A stretch of 64,000 nucleotides of DNA from Allofranklinella schreckenbergeri (GTDB lineage Bacteria; Pseudomonadota; Gammaproteobacteria; Burkholderiales; Burkholderiaceae_C): positions 62,001 to 126,000 of the forward strand of contig NZ_RDQM01000004.1 in the NCBI RefSeq assembly GCF_003703475.1. The letters run 5' to 3'. Below are positions 9,422-25,039 of the stretch, in pieces (position 1 is the stretch's first letter; every line of letters begins with the position of its first letter). Under the pieces are notes generated by a model. It searched no databases. It was not told where the DNA came from and was given only the letters and a program-made list of their open reading frames with translations. The position numbers were made by a program, and so were the translations under genes.

Positions 9422-10380
9422 CGGCGCGGCTCCTCTGTGCGATTGGCGGCGGCGCGCTGGCGCAGGCTGGGTGCCATGCGGCCGAAGTGCATGACCAGCA
9501 TGCCCGCCACGGCCAGCGCCGCGCCGGCGGCCAGGGAGATGTGCAGGGCCTCGTCCAGCCATAGCGCGGAAAAGCCCATGCCGAAGATGGGCACCAGCGA
9601 GATATACGCCGCCGCGTTACCCGCCCCCAGCGCTTTGACGCCAGCAAAAAACCAGGCGTAAGCCAGCACGGTGGCCAGCGCCACAATCGCCAGCAGGCTG
9701 GCCCAGCCCCGCGCCGGGGCGGCCCACATGGCCGACCACGCGCCCGGGCCTTCAATCAGCCAGGCGCACAGAAGCAGCAATACCGCCCCGATCAGCGATG
9801 TGACGGTGACGGTGGCCAGGGCCTCCATGCCTTGCAGCTTGCGGCCGATCAAGGTGTAAATGGCCCAACTGGCCACACAGCCCAAGATCAGCCCCTCACC
9901 CAACCCCAGCCCGCCCGCCAGCGCCTGCATGGGATGGCCCTGGGTGATGGCCCAAATGGCGCCCACCACCGTCATGCCCATGCCCAGGGCGATCCAGAGG
10001 TTGAGCCGCTCCTTGAACAGCCAGGCCGCCAGCAGCAGCGTGGCCACGGGGTTGAGGGTGATGAGCACGACCGCCTTGCTGGCGGGGATGCGTTGCAGCC
10101 CCAGCATGAAGAACACGGCGTACATGCACACGCCCGTGGCCCCTGCGGCCAGCAGCCATAGCCACTGGCGCGCGGGCAAGCCGCGCAAACTGTGCGTGCG
10201 CCCGCTGTGGCGCAGCCAGAGAAACAGCAGCGCACTGGCGAGCAAAAACCGCAGCGCCGAGGACGTCAGCGGCGGCATGGTCTGCGTCACGATCTTGGCC
10301 CAGGGCCAGGACGCGCCCCAGACGGCGGCCATCGCCAGCAGCCGCGCATGAATGCCCCAGGGGGCGGGGGTGGTTTGCAT
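9418..10380 (-). CDS. EamA/DMT-family transporter
   Basis: 320-residue inner-membrane protein with about ten hydrophobic segments in two EamA repeats (drug/metabolite transporter superfamily). The first repeat opens with LLAMAAVWGASWPWAK and includes KAVVLITLNPVATLLLAAWL; the second ends with ISLVPIFGMGFSALWLDEAL. It is probably a metabolite exporter; the substrate cannot be inferred. The start is the ATG for MQTTPAPWG, upstream codons falling in a poorly conserved and AT-rich stretch. It is first gene of a two-gene unit with the GNAT gene. Confidence 0.85.
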   Translation of the reverse strand: MQTTPAPWGIHARLLAMAAVWGASWPWAKIVTQTMPPLTSSALRFLLASALLFLWLRHSGRTHSLRGLPARQWLWLLAAGATGVCMYAVFFMLGLQRIPASKAVVLITLNPVATLLLAAWLFKERLNLWIALGMGMTVVGAIWAITQGHPMQALAGGLGLGEGLILGCVASWAIYTLIGRKLQGMEALATVTVTSLIGAVLLLLCAWLIEGPGAWSAMWAAPARGWASLLAIVALATVLAYAWFFAGVKALGAGNAAAYISLVPIFGMGFSALWLDEALHISLAAGAALAVAGMLVMHFGRMAPSLRQRAAANRTEEPRR

Positions 10381-10420
10381 GGGTGGGGGGTGATTCGCGC
10401 AAAGGCAAGGAATTACCGAA

Positions 10421-10497
10421 ATTCCAATCAAAAGAAAAATAACTTCAACCCTATCATACCGAAACAAGGTGATTTTTTATCTTATTGATTTGAAATA
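10421..10497 (+). repeat. AT-rich intergenic repeat, copy 7
   Basis: Forward copy between rpoD and the EamA gene. Core ACCGAAACAAGGTGA, left arm ATCAAAAGAAAAAT, right arm TTATTGATTTGAAAT. Its right edge supplies the U-tract of the rpoD terminator. Confidence 0.82.
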
Positions 10498-10528
10498 AAA
10501 AGGCGGCAAGCCTTGGAGCTGCCGCCTT
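10490..10528 (-). terminator. rpoD intrinsic terminator
   Basis: Minus-strand stem AAGGCGGCA/TGCCGCCTT with an 11-nt loop, followed by TTTTATTTC, 16 nt after the rpoD stop codon. Confidence 0.85.
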
Positions 10529-10543
10529 GCTGCACCGACGCGC

Positions 10544-13171
<2,628 letters not shown>

Positions 13172-13434
13172 GGCGCAATCTCGTCAACGATCCGAACAAA
13201 AACACGCTGCACCCAACACCCATCGGGCACAGCCTATGCAGAGAAAGAAAGCAGAAGGGCCTGCGCGGACTGCATGCGGCACGCGTAAAGGCCGCTTCAA
13301 GGCGAGCCTCCCCTTGAAATCTGTGCAAGCAGGGAAGGCCAGGCGGGCAGAGGAAGGGCCTAAAAGCAAAGGCGGTGCATCGAATCTGCGCCGCCCGGAT
13401 TTTCAGGTTCTACCTCTCTTGCTGAAGGCATAGG

Positions 13435-13465
13435 ATTATACCGGCCACCCCGTTTTTCAAGGGGG
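13435..13465 (-). promoter_or_regulatory. Candidate rpoD promoter
   Basis: Minus strand has a perfect TATAAT at 13440-13435 with TTGAAA 14 bp upstream, a short spacing. It would give a leader of about 255 nt. The remaining 13172-13434 leader region holds no gene or motif I recognise. Confidence 0.4.
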
Positions 13466-13531
13466 GATGCCATGCCCCGGGAGGATAATTGCCGTTTTAA
13501 ATCACAACCAGAAAACAGGAGGTTCCCCCCT

Positions 13532-14662
13532 ATGGCCACACCCCGCAAATCCCGCCCTACCCCCCCAGCGGGCGAACCCACGCGCCGCGCCCGCCAAGGC
13601 GATGTGGCGCCCACCAGCAGCGTGCGCGCCACGGCAGCGCACGTTGGCAAGGTCGCCGCCCAGGCGCGGCAATCGGAGCTGACGCAAACGGTGCAAGGCA
13701 TTTTGACCAGCGCCGAGCCAGCCAAGGAGCGGGCTTCGGCGCTGCGTGCGCTCATCGATGGCGCGGCGCCCGACGACCGTGAAATGCTGCGCAAAGCCCT
13801 TTTGCTCGAGCCGGCCGCATCCTGCGGGCGCGCCAACCCGGACGAGGAGCTGGCCGAAGGCTGGCGCGATGGCACCTACCCCTACAAAAACCTGCTGCGC
13901 CGCAGTGTTTACGAGAAAGAAAAGTTCAAGCTGCAAGTGGAGCTGCTCAAGCTGCAAGCCTGGGTGAAGGAGACCGGCCAACGCCTGGTCATCCTCTTTG
14001 AAGGCCGCGACGCGGCGGGCAAAGGCGGCACCATCAAGCGCTTCATGGAGCACCTCAACCCCCGTGGCGCGCGCGTGGTGGCGCTGGAAAAGCCCACGGA
14101 AACCGAGCGCGGCCAGTGGTACTTCCAGCGCTATGTACAGCACTTGCCCACGCGCGGCGAAATCGTGCTGTTTGACCGCAGTTGGTACAACCGCGCCGGG
14201 GTCGAGCGCGTGATGGGCTTTTGCTCGCCCGAGGAGTACGCCGAATTCATGCGCCAGACGCCCGAGTTCGAGCGCCACCTGGCCCACAGCGGCGTGCACC
14301 TGATCAAGTTCTGGTTCTCCGTCAGCCGCGAGGAGCAGCGCCGCCGCTTCAACGAGCGCCAGGCCCACCCGCTCAAGCAGTGGAAGCTCAGCCCCATCGA
14401 CATGGCCTCGCTGGACAAGTGGGATGACTACACCCGCGCCAAGGAGGCCATGTTCTTTGAAACCGACACCGCCGATAACCCCTGGACGGTCATCAAAAGC
14501 GATTGCAAAAAGCGCGCCCGCCTGAACGCCATGCGCTACGTGCTGCACAAGCTGCCCTACGCCAACAAGGATCTGGAGCAAATCGGCAAGCTCGATCCGC
14601 TCATCGTCGGCCGCGCCCACGTGGTGTACGAGCGCGGCGAAATGCCGGGCATGGTGTTCTAA
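13532..14662 (+). CDS. ppk2: Polyphosphate kinase 2 (PPK2)
   Basis: Nucleotide-polyphosphate phosphotransferase of the PPK2 family, 376 residues. It moves phosphate between polyphosphate and nucleoside di- or monophosphates. The P-loop is FEGRDAAGKGGTIKR, followed by the lid region PTETERGQWYFQRYVQ and FDRSWYNRAGVE (Walker B-like). The first 110 residues are a basic, low-complexity and then helical extension, not part of the catalytic core. A good Shine-Dalgarno (AGGAGG, 13517-13522) fixes the ATG at 13532. It diverges from rpoD and ends at a very long shared terminator. Confidence 0.92.
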   Translation: MATPRKSRPTPPAGEPTRRARQGDVAPTSSVRATAAHVGKVAAQARQSELTQTVQGILTSAEPAKERASALRALIDGAAPDDREMLRKALLLEPAASCGRANPDEELAEGWRDGTYPYKNLLRRSVYEKEKFKLQVELLKLQAWVKETGQRLVILFEGRDAAGKGGTIKRFMEHLNPRGARVVALEKPTETERGQWYFQRYVQHLPTRGEIVLFDRSWYNRAGVERVMGFCSPEEYAEFMRQTPEFERHLAHSGVHLIKFWFSVSREEQRRRFNERQAHPLKQWKLSPIDMASLDKWDDYTRAKEAMFFETDTADNPWTVIKSDCKKRARLNAMRYVLHKLPYANKDLEQIGKLDPLIVGRAHVVYERGEMPGMVF

Positions 14663-14681
14663 ACAGAGAGAGTCTCACTGC

Positions 14682-14741
14682 CCTTTTCCCCATAAACAAA
14701 CCAGCCCGCTTTGGCGGGCTGGTTTGTTTATGGGGAAAAGG
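14682..14741. terminator. Long bidirectional terminator (28-bp perfect stem)
   Basis: Perfect 28-bp inverted repeat with a 4-nt loop (TTTG). The inner 16 bp (AAACAAACCAGCCCGC) is a normal terminator core with a T-rich 3' arm on either strand; the outer CCTTTTCCCCAT extends it. It serves convergent ppk2 and cytochrome b561. Confidence 0.85.
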
Positions 14742-14743
14742 CT

Positions 14744-15331
14744 TTAGCGCATCGGCCCGGCCATCTTGCGCAGCGTGTCGTCCTTGAGCCAGAAGTGGTG
14801 CACCAGCGCCATCGCCGCATGCCCCACAATCAGCGCCAGCATGGCCCAGCCCAGCAAGCCGTGCAGGCTCATATCCAGCGCATCGCGGGTGCTGTTCACC
14901 CATTGCACCCACTCGGGCTGCTTGTGCCCGGCGGGCAGCACGCTCCAGCCCAGCCAATCGAAACCGCGCCCGCTGCCATAAGCGCGCATCAGCGCCAGCG
15001 CGGGCACGGCCAGCATCAGGGCGTAGAGCAGAGCATGCCCAGCCTTGGCCGCCCAGGCGATCAGCCCTCGCCCGTGCGACGGACGGCGACGCCACTGGCT
15101 GGCCGCCCAGAGCAAGCGCAGCAGCGCCACCAGCAGCAGCGCAAACCCCATTGGCGCGTGGCTGCCCACCAGCCACGAATCGCGCGGCCCCCAGTCCAGG
15201 ACGACTTTGGCGCCCATGCCTAAAAACTGCCAAAAAAAGAGCAGCACCATGCTCCAGTGCAGCAGGCGGCTGATGCGGCCGTAGCGCGCGGGGGAATCAA
15301 GCCAGGGATTGAGGGTGTTAGGGGACATCAT
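14744..15331 (-). CDS. Cytochrome b561 family membrane protein
   Basis: 195-residue di-haem cytochrome b561 (YodB/CybB type) with four membrane helices. Candidate haem-ligating histidines are in RISRLLHWSMVLLFF, in VGSHAPMGFALLL, in MSLHGLLGWAM and in the paired VHHFW near the end. It probably passes electrons from quinol at the inner membrane. The start has two adjacent ATG codons (MMSPNTL). It stands alone between a strong terminator and AT-rich repeat copy 8. Confidence 0.86.
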   Translation of the reverse strand: MMSPNTLNPWLDSPARYGRISRLLHWSMVLLFFWQFLGMGAKVVLDWGPRDSWLVGSHAPMGFALLLVALLRLLWAASQWRRRPSHGRGLIAWAAKAGHALLYALMLAVPALALMRAYGSGRGFDWLGWSVLPAGHKQPEWVQWVNSTRDALDMSLHGLLGWAMLALIVGHAAMALVHHFWLKDDTLRKMAGPMR

Positions 15332-15407
15332 GGATTCGGCATTCAAACATGCAAAGGCGCATCGGATTGCTTGGCGCACCAAAGGTTCCGCACGCAACAA
15401 ATTTTAA

Positions 15408-15484
15408 TTTCTCAATCAAATGTAAAAATTATTTTATTACCATCATGCCGAAATAAGGCAATTTTTTATCCCTTTGAAATAAAA
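15408..15484 (+). repeat. AT-rich intergenic repeat, copy 8
   Basis: Forward copy with core ATGCCGAAATAAGGCAA and arms CAATCAAATG and CCCTTTGAAAT. It lies between ubiA and the cytochrome b561 gene. Confidence 0.85.
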
Positions 15485-15501
15485 AATAACCCCAACCCGC
15501 A

Positions 15502-16383
15502 TCAGCCCCACGCATAGCCTGCCACGATGCCTGCAAACAGCGTAAAGCCCAGCCAATGGTTTTGCGTAAAGGCGCGAAAGCACCCTTGGCGCTGGCGCGG
15601 GCCAATCAAACGCCAATGCCACAACACCTGCGCCGCCGCCACGGCCAGCGCCAGCGGCCAGGGCCAGCCCAGCCCCTGGCCGCGCAAAGCCCAAGCCCAG
15701 CACAGCAAAAACAGCCCATAGGACAGCACGATGGCCGCCACATCCCAGCGGCCCAGGGTAATGGCCGAGGTGCGGATGCCCAGGTGCAAATCGTCGTCGC
15801 GGTCCACCATCGCGTACTCGGTGTCGTAGGCAATCACCCAGAACAAATTGCCCGCCAGCAGCCACCAGGCCAGCGCGGGCACGCTGCCTTGCACGGCGGC
15901 AAAAGCCATCGGGATGCCCCAGGAAAACGCCACGCCCAGCACCGCCTGCGGCATGGAGAAAAACCGCTTGGTGTAGGGATAGGCGATGGTGATGAGCAAT
16001 GCAGGCACGGCCAGCGCCACGGCGGCCGCCTGCGTGGTGAGCACCAGCGCAAAGGCCAGCAACGTCAACACCAGGCCGACGGCCAGCGCCTCCTTCACCG
16101 ACACGCGCCCGCAGGTAACGGGGCGCTGGGCCGTGCGTTTGACGTGGCGATCGAAACGCCGGTCGGCCACGTCGTTGATGCAGCAGCCTGCGCTGCGCAT
16201 CAAAATCGTGCCCAGCGTGAAAACGGCCAGCAAATGCCAGCCGGGAAAGCCCCCTTGCGCCACCCACAGGGCGCTGAGCGTCGGCCACAGCAGCAGCAGC
16301 CAGCCCGCAGGGCGGTTCCAGCGAATCAAATCAAGATACAGCCGCAAGCGCTGGCCGTGCGAAGAAGCAGGGATGGTGGACAT
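15502..16383 (-). CDS. ubiA: 4-hydroxybenzoate octaprenyltransferase UbiA
   Basis: Membrane prenyltransferase that attaches the polyprenyl tail to 4-hydroxybenzoate in ubiquinone biosynthesis. It is 293 residues with about eight hydrophobic helices. The first Asp-rich motif is [15 protein letters not shown], the second [12 protein letters not shown], both binding Mg-polyprenyl diphosphate. The [19 protein letters not shown] start region is characteristic. The start ATG gives MSTIPASS. It diverges from thiC; a repeat and the TPP riboswitch lie between. Confidence 0.94.
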   Translation of the reverse strand: MSTIPASSHGQRLRLYLDLIRWNRPAGWLLLLWPTLSALWVAQGGFPGWHLLAVFTLGTILMRSAGCCINDVADRRFDRHVKRTAQRPVTCGRVSVKEALAVGLVLTLLAFALVLTTQAAAVALAVPALLITIAYPYTKRFFSMPQAVLGVAFSWGIPMAFAAVQGSVPALAWWLLAGNLFWVIAYDTEYAMVDRDDDLHLGIRTSAITLGRWDVAAIVLSYGLFLLCWAWALRGQGLGWPWPLALAVAAAQVLWHWRLIGPRQRQGCFRAFTQNHWLGFTLFAGIVAGYAWG

Positions 16384-16471
16384 GGGGCGCGAGAATAGCA
16401 GGCGCAGCACGCACGCCGCACGGCGCGGCGGCCAGGCTTGGCGGTCTGCCCGGCGCGGCGGCATTGCCACT

Positions 16472-16547
16472 ATTTCAATCAAAGGAAAAATCATTTCATA
16501 ATTATCATGCCGAAACAAGGCATTTTTTGTTCCTTTGATCGATAAAA
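16472..16547 (+). repeat. AT-rich intergenic repeat, copy 9 (close to consensus)
   Basis: Forward copy that best shows the family plan: perfect arms ATCAAAGGAA (16478-16487) and TTCCTTTGAT (16530-16539) around the core ATGCCGAAACAAGGCAT. It lies between divergent ubiA and thiC. Confidence 0.88.
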
Positions 16548-16615
16548 ATAAGCACCCTGACTGCGTACAGGATTTCCCCCAAGGTGCAAAACATGCGGCG
16601 GGCGATATGATGCGC

Positions 16616-18756
<2,141 letters not shown>

Positions 18757-18816
18757 GCGGTCTTGGTCGGGCCTTGATCGGGCTTTGATCGAGCCTACTG
18801 ACAAAGCCGCGCCCGC

Positions 18817-19068
18817 ATGGTCATCCTCGCCACCACCCGCCAGGGCTTTGAATCGTTGCGCGCCCTGATCGACACCGGAGCGCATCCGGTGTGGGGCGGC
18901 GCCAGCGTGCTCACGGTGGGAGAAATCCAGTCCTGGCGCGCGCGGGGGCTGGATTTGACCGTATTCGACCACGACATCGACCCGCGCCACCCCGGCCAAC
19001 TGGCCGCCGCGCTGGACACCGTGGCCGAGCACCACCCTGGCGAAGTGCTCTGGGTCGATGCCCGGTGA
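18817..19068 (+). CDS. Small protein of unknown function downstream of thiC
   Basis: 83-residue reading frame 60 bp after thiC on the same strand, so possibly cotranscribed. The predicted protein (MVILATTRQGFESLRALID at the start) is soluble, acidic toward the C-terminus and has no recognised domain or cysteine motif. Its base composition resembles the neighbouring genes. No clear Shine-Dalgarno is seen. I do not recognise it; it could be a short conserved hypothetical of this lineage. Confidence 0.45.
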   Translation: MVILATTRQGFESLRALIDTGAHPVWGGASVLTVGEIQSWRARGLDLTVFDHDIDPRHPGQLAAALDTVAEHHPGEVLWVDAR

Positions 19069-19131
19069 GCTGGGCCAGGAAGATAGACTTTTTCATCAAT
19101 GCCGGACGGACAAACGTCCGACCTCAACCCA

Positions 19132-19210
19132 ATTTATAAATCAAAGGAAATAAAATACCCATGTTTCGGCAACATGGTATTTAACTTCAATTTACCTTGA
19201 TTGAATAAAT
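19132..19210 (-). repeat. AT-rich intergenic repeat, copy 10
   Basis: Reverse-orientation copy between the plus-strand genes and convergent glmS. Minus-strand core TTGCCGAAACATGG; arms AAATCAAAGGAAA and ACCTTGATTGA. It is the last copy before a 26-kb stretch without any. Confidence 0.82.
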
Positions 19211-19228
19211 CCAGATTGGCGCAGCCAC

Positions 19229-21148
<1,920 letters not shown>

Positions 21149-21248
21149 AAAGAACTCCTTATCACACAGCCACATTGCCCACGCCAAAGCCACGTAGAGG
21201 CAATCGTGAAGGGATAGTAAGAAGATTGACGTGAAATTTGTATTCAAA

Positions 21249-21286
21249 AATCAATTGAAATTGGAATGAAAAATCACCAATTGATT
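21249..21286. promoter_or_regulatory. Inverted repeat between glmS and lrp-like gene
   Basis: Nine-bp arms AATCAATTG and CAATTGATT, 20 bp apart, in an AT-rich divergent promoter region. It could be an operator for the Lrp-like protein (autoregulation is common in the family), but nothing confirms binding. Confidence 0.35.
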
Positions 21287-21319
21287 CTCATGAATTTTTT
21301 ATTCATAAAATCATTTTTT

Positions 21320-21820
21320 ATGAAATTTTCCATTGACTCAACCGATCTAGCCATCCTCGCCATCGTGCAGGACGACGCCAGCCTCAGTAACCAAGCGCTG
21401 GCCGAGCGAGTAGGCGTTTCGCCCGCCACATGCTTGCGTCGCGTGCAGCGTCTGCGTGACGCTGGTGTACTGGAAAAGGAAGTGGCCATCGTCAACCCCT
21501 GGGCGCTGGCCAAAGCCACAGGGCGGCCCCCCGCCATCACCTGCATCGTCGAAGTCAGCCTGGATCGACAGGACAGCGCCGCCCAACAAGCCTTTGAAAC
21601 AGCCGCACTGCAACACCCTCAAGTGCAGCAATGCTGGCGCGTAGCGGCTGGGCCCGATTTCGTGCTCATCATCAGCTGCCTGGACATGCCCGCGTGGCAC
21701 ACCTTCAGCCAGGCTTTATTCACCCGCGAAAACAATGTGCGCAACATCAAAGCCTATTTCGCCACCCACCGCGCCCGCTGGAACAGCGCAATACCGTTAC
21801 CACATCTGAAAAGGCCGTGA
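21320..21820 (+). CDS. Lrp/AsnC-family transcriptional regulator
   Basis: 166-residue Lrp/AsnC regulator. The N-terminal helix-turn-helix is DLAILAIVQDDASLSNQALAERVGVSPATCLRRVQRL in extent (residues about 7-43), followed by the hinge and a C-terminal RAM ligand-binding domain (VQQCWRVAAGPDFVLIISC, with the usual G-x-D loop). The start at 21320 (MKFSIDSTD) fits the family; an upstream in-frame ATG at 21266 would add 18 hydrophobic residues. It diverges from glmS and runs toward the far end of the CRISPR array. The ligand and regulon are unknown. Confidence 0.86.
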   Translation: MKFSIDSTDLAILAIVQDDASLSNQALAERVGVSPATCLRRVQRLRDAGVLEKEVAIVNPWALAKATGRPPAITCIVEVSLDRQDSAAQQAFETAALQHPQVQQCWRVAAGPDFVLIISCLDMPAWHTFSQALFTRENNVRNIKAYFATHRARWNSAIPLPHLKRP

Positions 21821-21856
21821 TGTTCGGCACCGCCATCCACGTAACTCGTGCCATCG

Positions 21857-23045
21857 CGACTCATCCCCGCGTGTGCGGGGAACGCTGATTTCCACGCACC
21901 GCGGCAGCGCCAATTTCTGGTTCATCCCCGCGTGTGCGGGGAACGCGCGGGAGCACCTGCTGCACGGCGGGCGAGCAACCGGTTCATCCCCGCGTGTGCG
22001 GGGAACGCTGAGGTGTTATGGGTTTATTTGTGATTCTTGCCGGTTCATCCCCGCGTGTGCGGGGAACGCGCCTGTTTTGATGGCGCGCGCGAGTTCTTCG
22101 GCGGTTCATCCCCGCGTGTGCGGGGAACGCGGTTCCTCGCCCTCAATTTCACTGTTTTTATCCGGTTCATCCCCGCGTGTGCGGGGAACGCTTGCTGCTG
22201 TCGAAGCGGCTGCCGCTGCTGCTCGGTTCATCCCCGCGTGTGCGGGGAACGCCTCGATGTTGTCAAGAACGGGTTTTTCGAAGACGGTTCATCCCCGCGT
22301 GTGCGGGGAACGCCGGCTGTCCGGATCCTCCCCCCCTGACGACTACGGTTCATCCCCGCGTGTGCGGGGAACGCAGAATCAATCCCAGCGCGGACAGCCC
22401 ATCGGTCGGTTCATCCCCGCGTGTGCGGGGAACGCCGCGGTGGATACGCTGTTTTTTGTGGATCCGCCGGTTCATCCCCGCGTGTGCGGGGAACGCGTTG
22501 ACGGGGACGTATTTGCCGCTGGCGGTGACGGTTCATCCCCGCGTGTGCGGGGAACGCCCCAGTGAGGCATGGAAATCCTGTGGACGACCCGGTTCATCCC
22601 CGCGTGTGCGGGGAACGCGATGCGTTGCGCCGTTCTGGTTGTACGCATATCGGTTCATCCCCGCGTGTGCGGGGAACGCTTGTTCATCGCTGCTGCGCTG
22701 TTGTAGCGCGCCGGTTCATCCCCGCGTGTGCGGGGAACGCCGTTGTGAGTGAGCGGGCCCATCAGTAAATGCCGGTTCATCCCCGCGTGTGCGGGGAACG
22801 CCACACAGGTTGGCGGGCATTCCGAATTTGTCGCGGTTCATCCCCGCGTGTGCGGGGAACGCTGCCTAACCGCATTTATGCGCGCATTGTTTTTCGGTTC
22901 ATCCCCGCGTGTGCGGGGAACGCGATCACGTCTAACCCCGGTTGGTGTTGATGAACGGTTCATCCCCGCGTGTGCGGGGAACGCGGCTTTTGAGGTGTTC
23001 GAGGTCGTCGATTTCGCGGTTCATCCCCGCGTGTGCGGGGAACGC
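21857..23045 (-). CRISPR. Type I-E CRISPR array, 20 repeats and 19 spacers
   Basis: The 29-bp repeat written on the plus strand is CGGTTCATCCCCGCG then TGTGCGGGGAACGC, with 61-bp periodicity (32-nt spacers; one of 33 nt at 21947-21979). In the transcribed (minus) sense each unit ends in the crRNA handle ATGAACCG and carries a CCCCGC/GCGGGG stem for Cas6e. Repeats are identical except at the far end: 21857-21885 has two changes and 21918 has T for C, as expected for the old, leader-distal end. The newest spacers are next to cas2. No spacer is obviously duplicated. Confidence 0.98.
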
Positions 23046-23112
23046 TCTTGGCGTAACTGGTTGATCTTAAAAATGAAAATCAACCCGAAAAATTCTACCG
23101 ATTTTCAGCTTG
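23046..23112 (-). promoter_or_regulatory. CRISPR leader with IHF-like site
   Basis: AT-rich segment between cas2 and the first repeat. On the minus strand GATCAACCAGTTA (23066-23054) matches the IHF consensus WATCAANNNNTTR at all but the first position and sits 8 bp from the first repeat. IHF bends the leader during type I-E spacer integration in E. coli. Confidence 0.6.
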
Positions 23113-23424
<312 letters not shown>

Positions 23425-24351
23425 CTACTGGCTGCGATGACCGGCATCACCCAGCGATTCGGGGTTGGGGATGGCGGGCGGCACAGCTTCGGGCGGGGCT
23501 TGTGGCGGACTGATTTCGCCAGCAGCCAGCACTTCCTCAATGGTGGGGATGATGCGCCCCAGCAGCTTGCTGCTGCGAAACAGGTCACGGCAGGCCAGCC
23601 GTACTTCGCGCTCGGGCTGCGCGGGGGACTTGGCGGCGATGCGAAAGGCCAGTGGCACGACAGTTTCAAATTTGAACAGGTCGGCAATGTCGTACACGAA
23701 AGACAGCGGCTTGCCGGTGTGGATAAAGCCCACGGCCGGGGCGTAGCCGGCTGCCAGTACGGCGGCTTCGGTGATGCCGTAGAGGCAGGCCGTAGCCGCA
23801 GACAAGCAGCGGTTGGGGATGTCGGCGGCGTCCCAGTCCTTCTGGTCGTAGTTGCGTGCGCGCCAGTTGACGCCGTATTGCCGAGACAGCAGTTTGTAGG
23901 TTTCGCGCACACGGGCGCCTTCGATGCCGCGCAATTGCTCCACACTGCGACGTTGCGGTGCGGGCTCGCCAAAGCGCAGCTCGTACATTTTGCGCACCAC
24001 TTTCAGGCGCAGCTCATCATCCAATGCCAGCTTGGCCTGATACAGTAGGCGGTCGGCGCGGGCGCCGCCGGGCTGGCCACTGGCATACAGGCGTACGCCG
24101 GATTCGCCCACCCAGACCAGCAGCGTGCCAACGACGGCGGCCAGATGCGCGGCGGCGTGCGACACCCGCGTGCCCGGCTCCAGCATGATGCAGGCCACCG
24201 AGCCAACCGGGATGTGGGTGCGCACGCCGTTTTTGTCGATGACGACAAAGGCGCCATCCAGCACGTCAATCTGGCCGTACTGGATGAAAATCATCGAGAT
24301 GCGGTCTTTCATCGGCAGGGGCTTGAGGGGTGGCAGCAGCGGGCTGGGCAT
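23425..24351 (-). CDS. cas1: CRISPR-associated integrase Cas1 (Cas1e)
   Basis: Catalytic subunit of the spacer integrase, 308 residues (E. coli 305). Recognised by PLPMKDRISMIFIQYGQIDV, HIPVGSVACIMLEPGTRVSH and LVWVGESGVRLYASGQPGG. The metal ligands should be the Glu of RGIEGARVR, the His of GFIHTGKPLSF and the Asp of FVYDIADLFK; all are present. It lies between cas6e (25 bp gap) and cas2, the standard I-E order. Confidence 0.97.
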   Translation of the reverse strand: MPSPLLPPLKPLPMKDRISMIFIQYGQIDVLDGAFVVIDKNGVRTHIPVGSVACIMLEPGTRVSHAAAHLAAVVGTLLVWVGESGVRLYASGQPGGARADRLLYQAKLALDDELRLKVVRKMYELRFGEPAPQRRSVEQLRGIEGARVRETYKLLSRQYGVNWRARNYDQKDWDAADIPNRCLSAATACLYGITEAAVLAAGYAPAVGFIHTGKPLSFVYDIADLFKFETVVPLAFRIAAKSPAQPEREVRLACRDLFRSSKLLGRIIPTIEEVLAAGEISPPQAPPEAVPPAIPNPESLGDAGHRSQ

Positions 24352-24376
24352 GGTGCGTCAGGGATTTGGAACGTGT

Positions 24377-25039
24377 CTAGACCCGCTTGAGCAGCAGCAG
24401 GCCGCAGCCAAAGCCTTTGCCGTGACCGACGCCGCTGAGCAAGGCGGTTTTCAGTTGATCGGCATCACTGACTTCGGCCACGCCCTGGTAGTCGAGGCTG
24501 GAGAACTCGATCGCCTGGCCTTTGCGTCGCAGACGGTGCTGGGCATAGGCTTTTTGCAGCACGCTGGCCGGGTCGATGCGCAGGCCCCAGTGCGGGGCGC
24601 GTTTGAGCAGCCAGTCCAGACCGGCTTGGTACAGATGCTGCGTCAAGGCGGCCTGCTGTTCGGGCGTGGCGCTGCGTTTGGCATCCATCAGCACGTCGTG
24701 GCGCTGGGCGCGGCCATCGGGGCGACGGCGGCTGACGACCGGGTTGGCGCGCAGGTCAAAGTGCAGCGCCTCGCCAGTTTGCAGTGCGGGGGCGTAGGGT
24801 TTGGTCTGAATCTGGAACAGGCCATCGGTGTCCAGCGGCGGACGGGCGGAGACGATGTAATAGCTGCGCGCATCGTCCAAGCGGCGGAAGAGAAAGTCTC
24901 TGGGCAAGCCGTCGCCGGGGAACAGCCGCCAGATCAAGGCATGGTCGCGATAGGCCTCGCCCTGGCGAGCCAGCTCGCGCAGCCACGGGCTTTGATGCAG
25001 GCCGGGGAGCAGGCGCACCCGGGAAAAGTAATGGCTCAT
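24377..25039 (-). CDS. cas6e: CRISPR pre-crRNA endoribonuclease Cas6e
   Basis: Cuts pre-crRNA at the base of the repeat hairpin and stays bound as part of Cascade. It is 220 residues (E. coli CasE 199). The N-terminal YFSRVRLLPG is family-typical. His in HQSPWLRELA and neighbouring HALIWRLFPG correspond to the catalytic region, and the C-terminal glycine-rich GVGHGKGFGCGLLLLKR is diagnostic. Its ATG overlaps the end of cas5e by 4 bp, so the Cascade genes are translationally coupled. Confidence 0.96.
   Translation of the reverse strand: MSHYFSRVRLLPGLHQSPWLRELARQGEAYRDHALIWRLFPGDGLPRDFLFRRLDDARSYYIVSARPPLDTDGLFQIQTKPYAPALQTGEALHFDLRANPVVSRRRPDGRAQRHDVLMDAKRSATPEQQAALTQHLYQAGLDWLLKRAPHWGLRIDPASVLQKAYAQHRLRRKGQAIEFSSLDYQGVAEVSDADQLKTALLSGVGHGKGFGCGLLLLKRV

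Noticed and set aside
21149-21319. glmS ribozyme or sRNA target leader
   Set aside because: The catalytic core is not seen, the ribozyme is not expected in betaproteobacteria, and the gap is short and AT-rich.
21848-22768. Several reading frames of 60-230 residues across the CRISPR array
   Set aside because: They are translations of the 61-bp periodic repeat (recurrent SSPRVRGT or FIPACAGN), not proteins.
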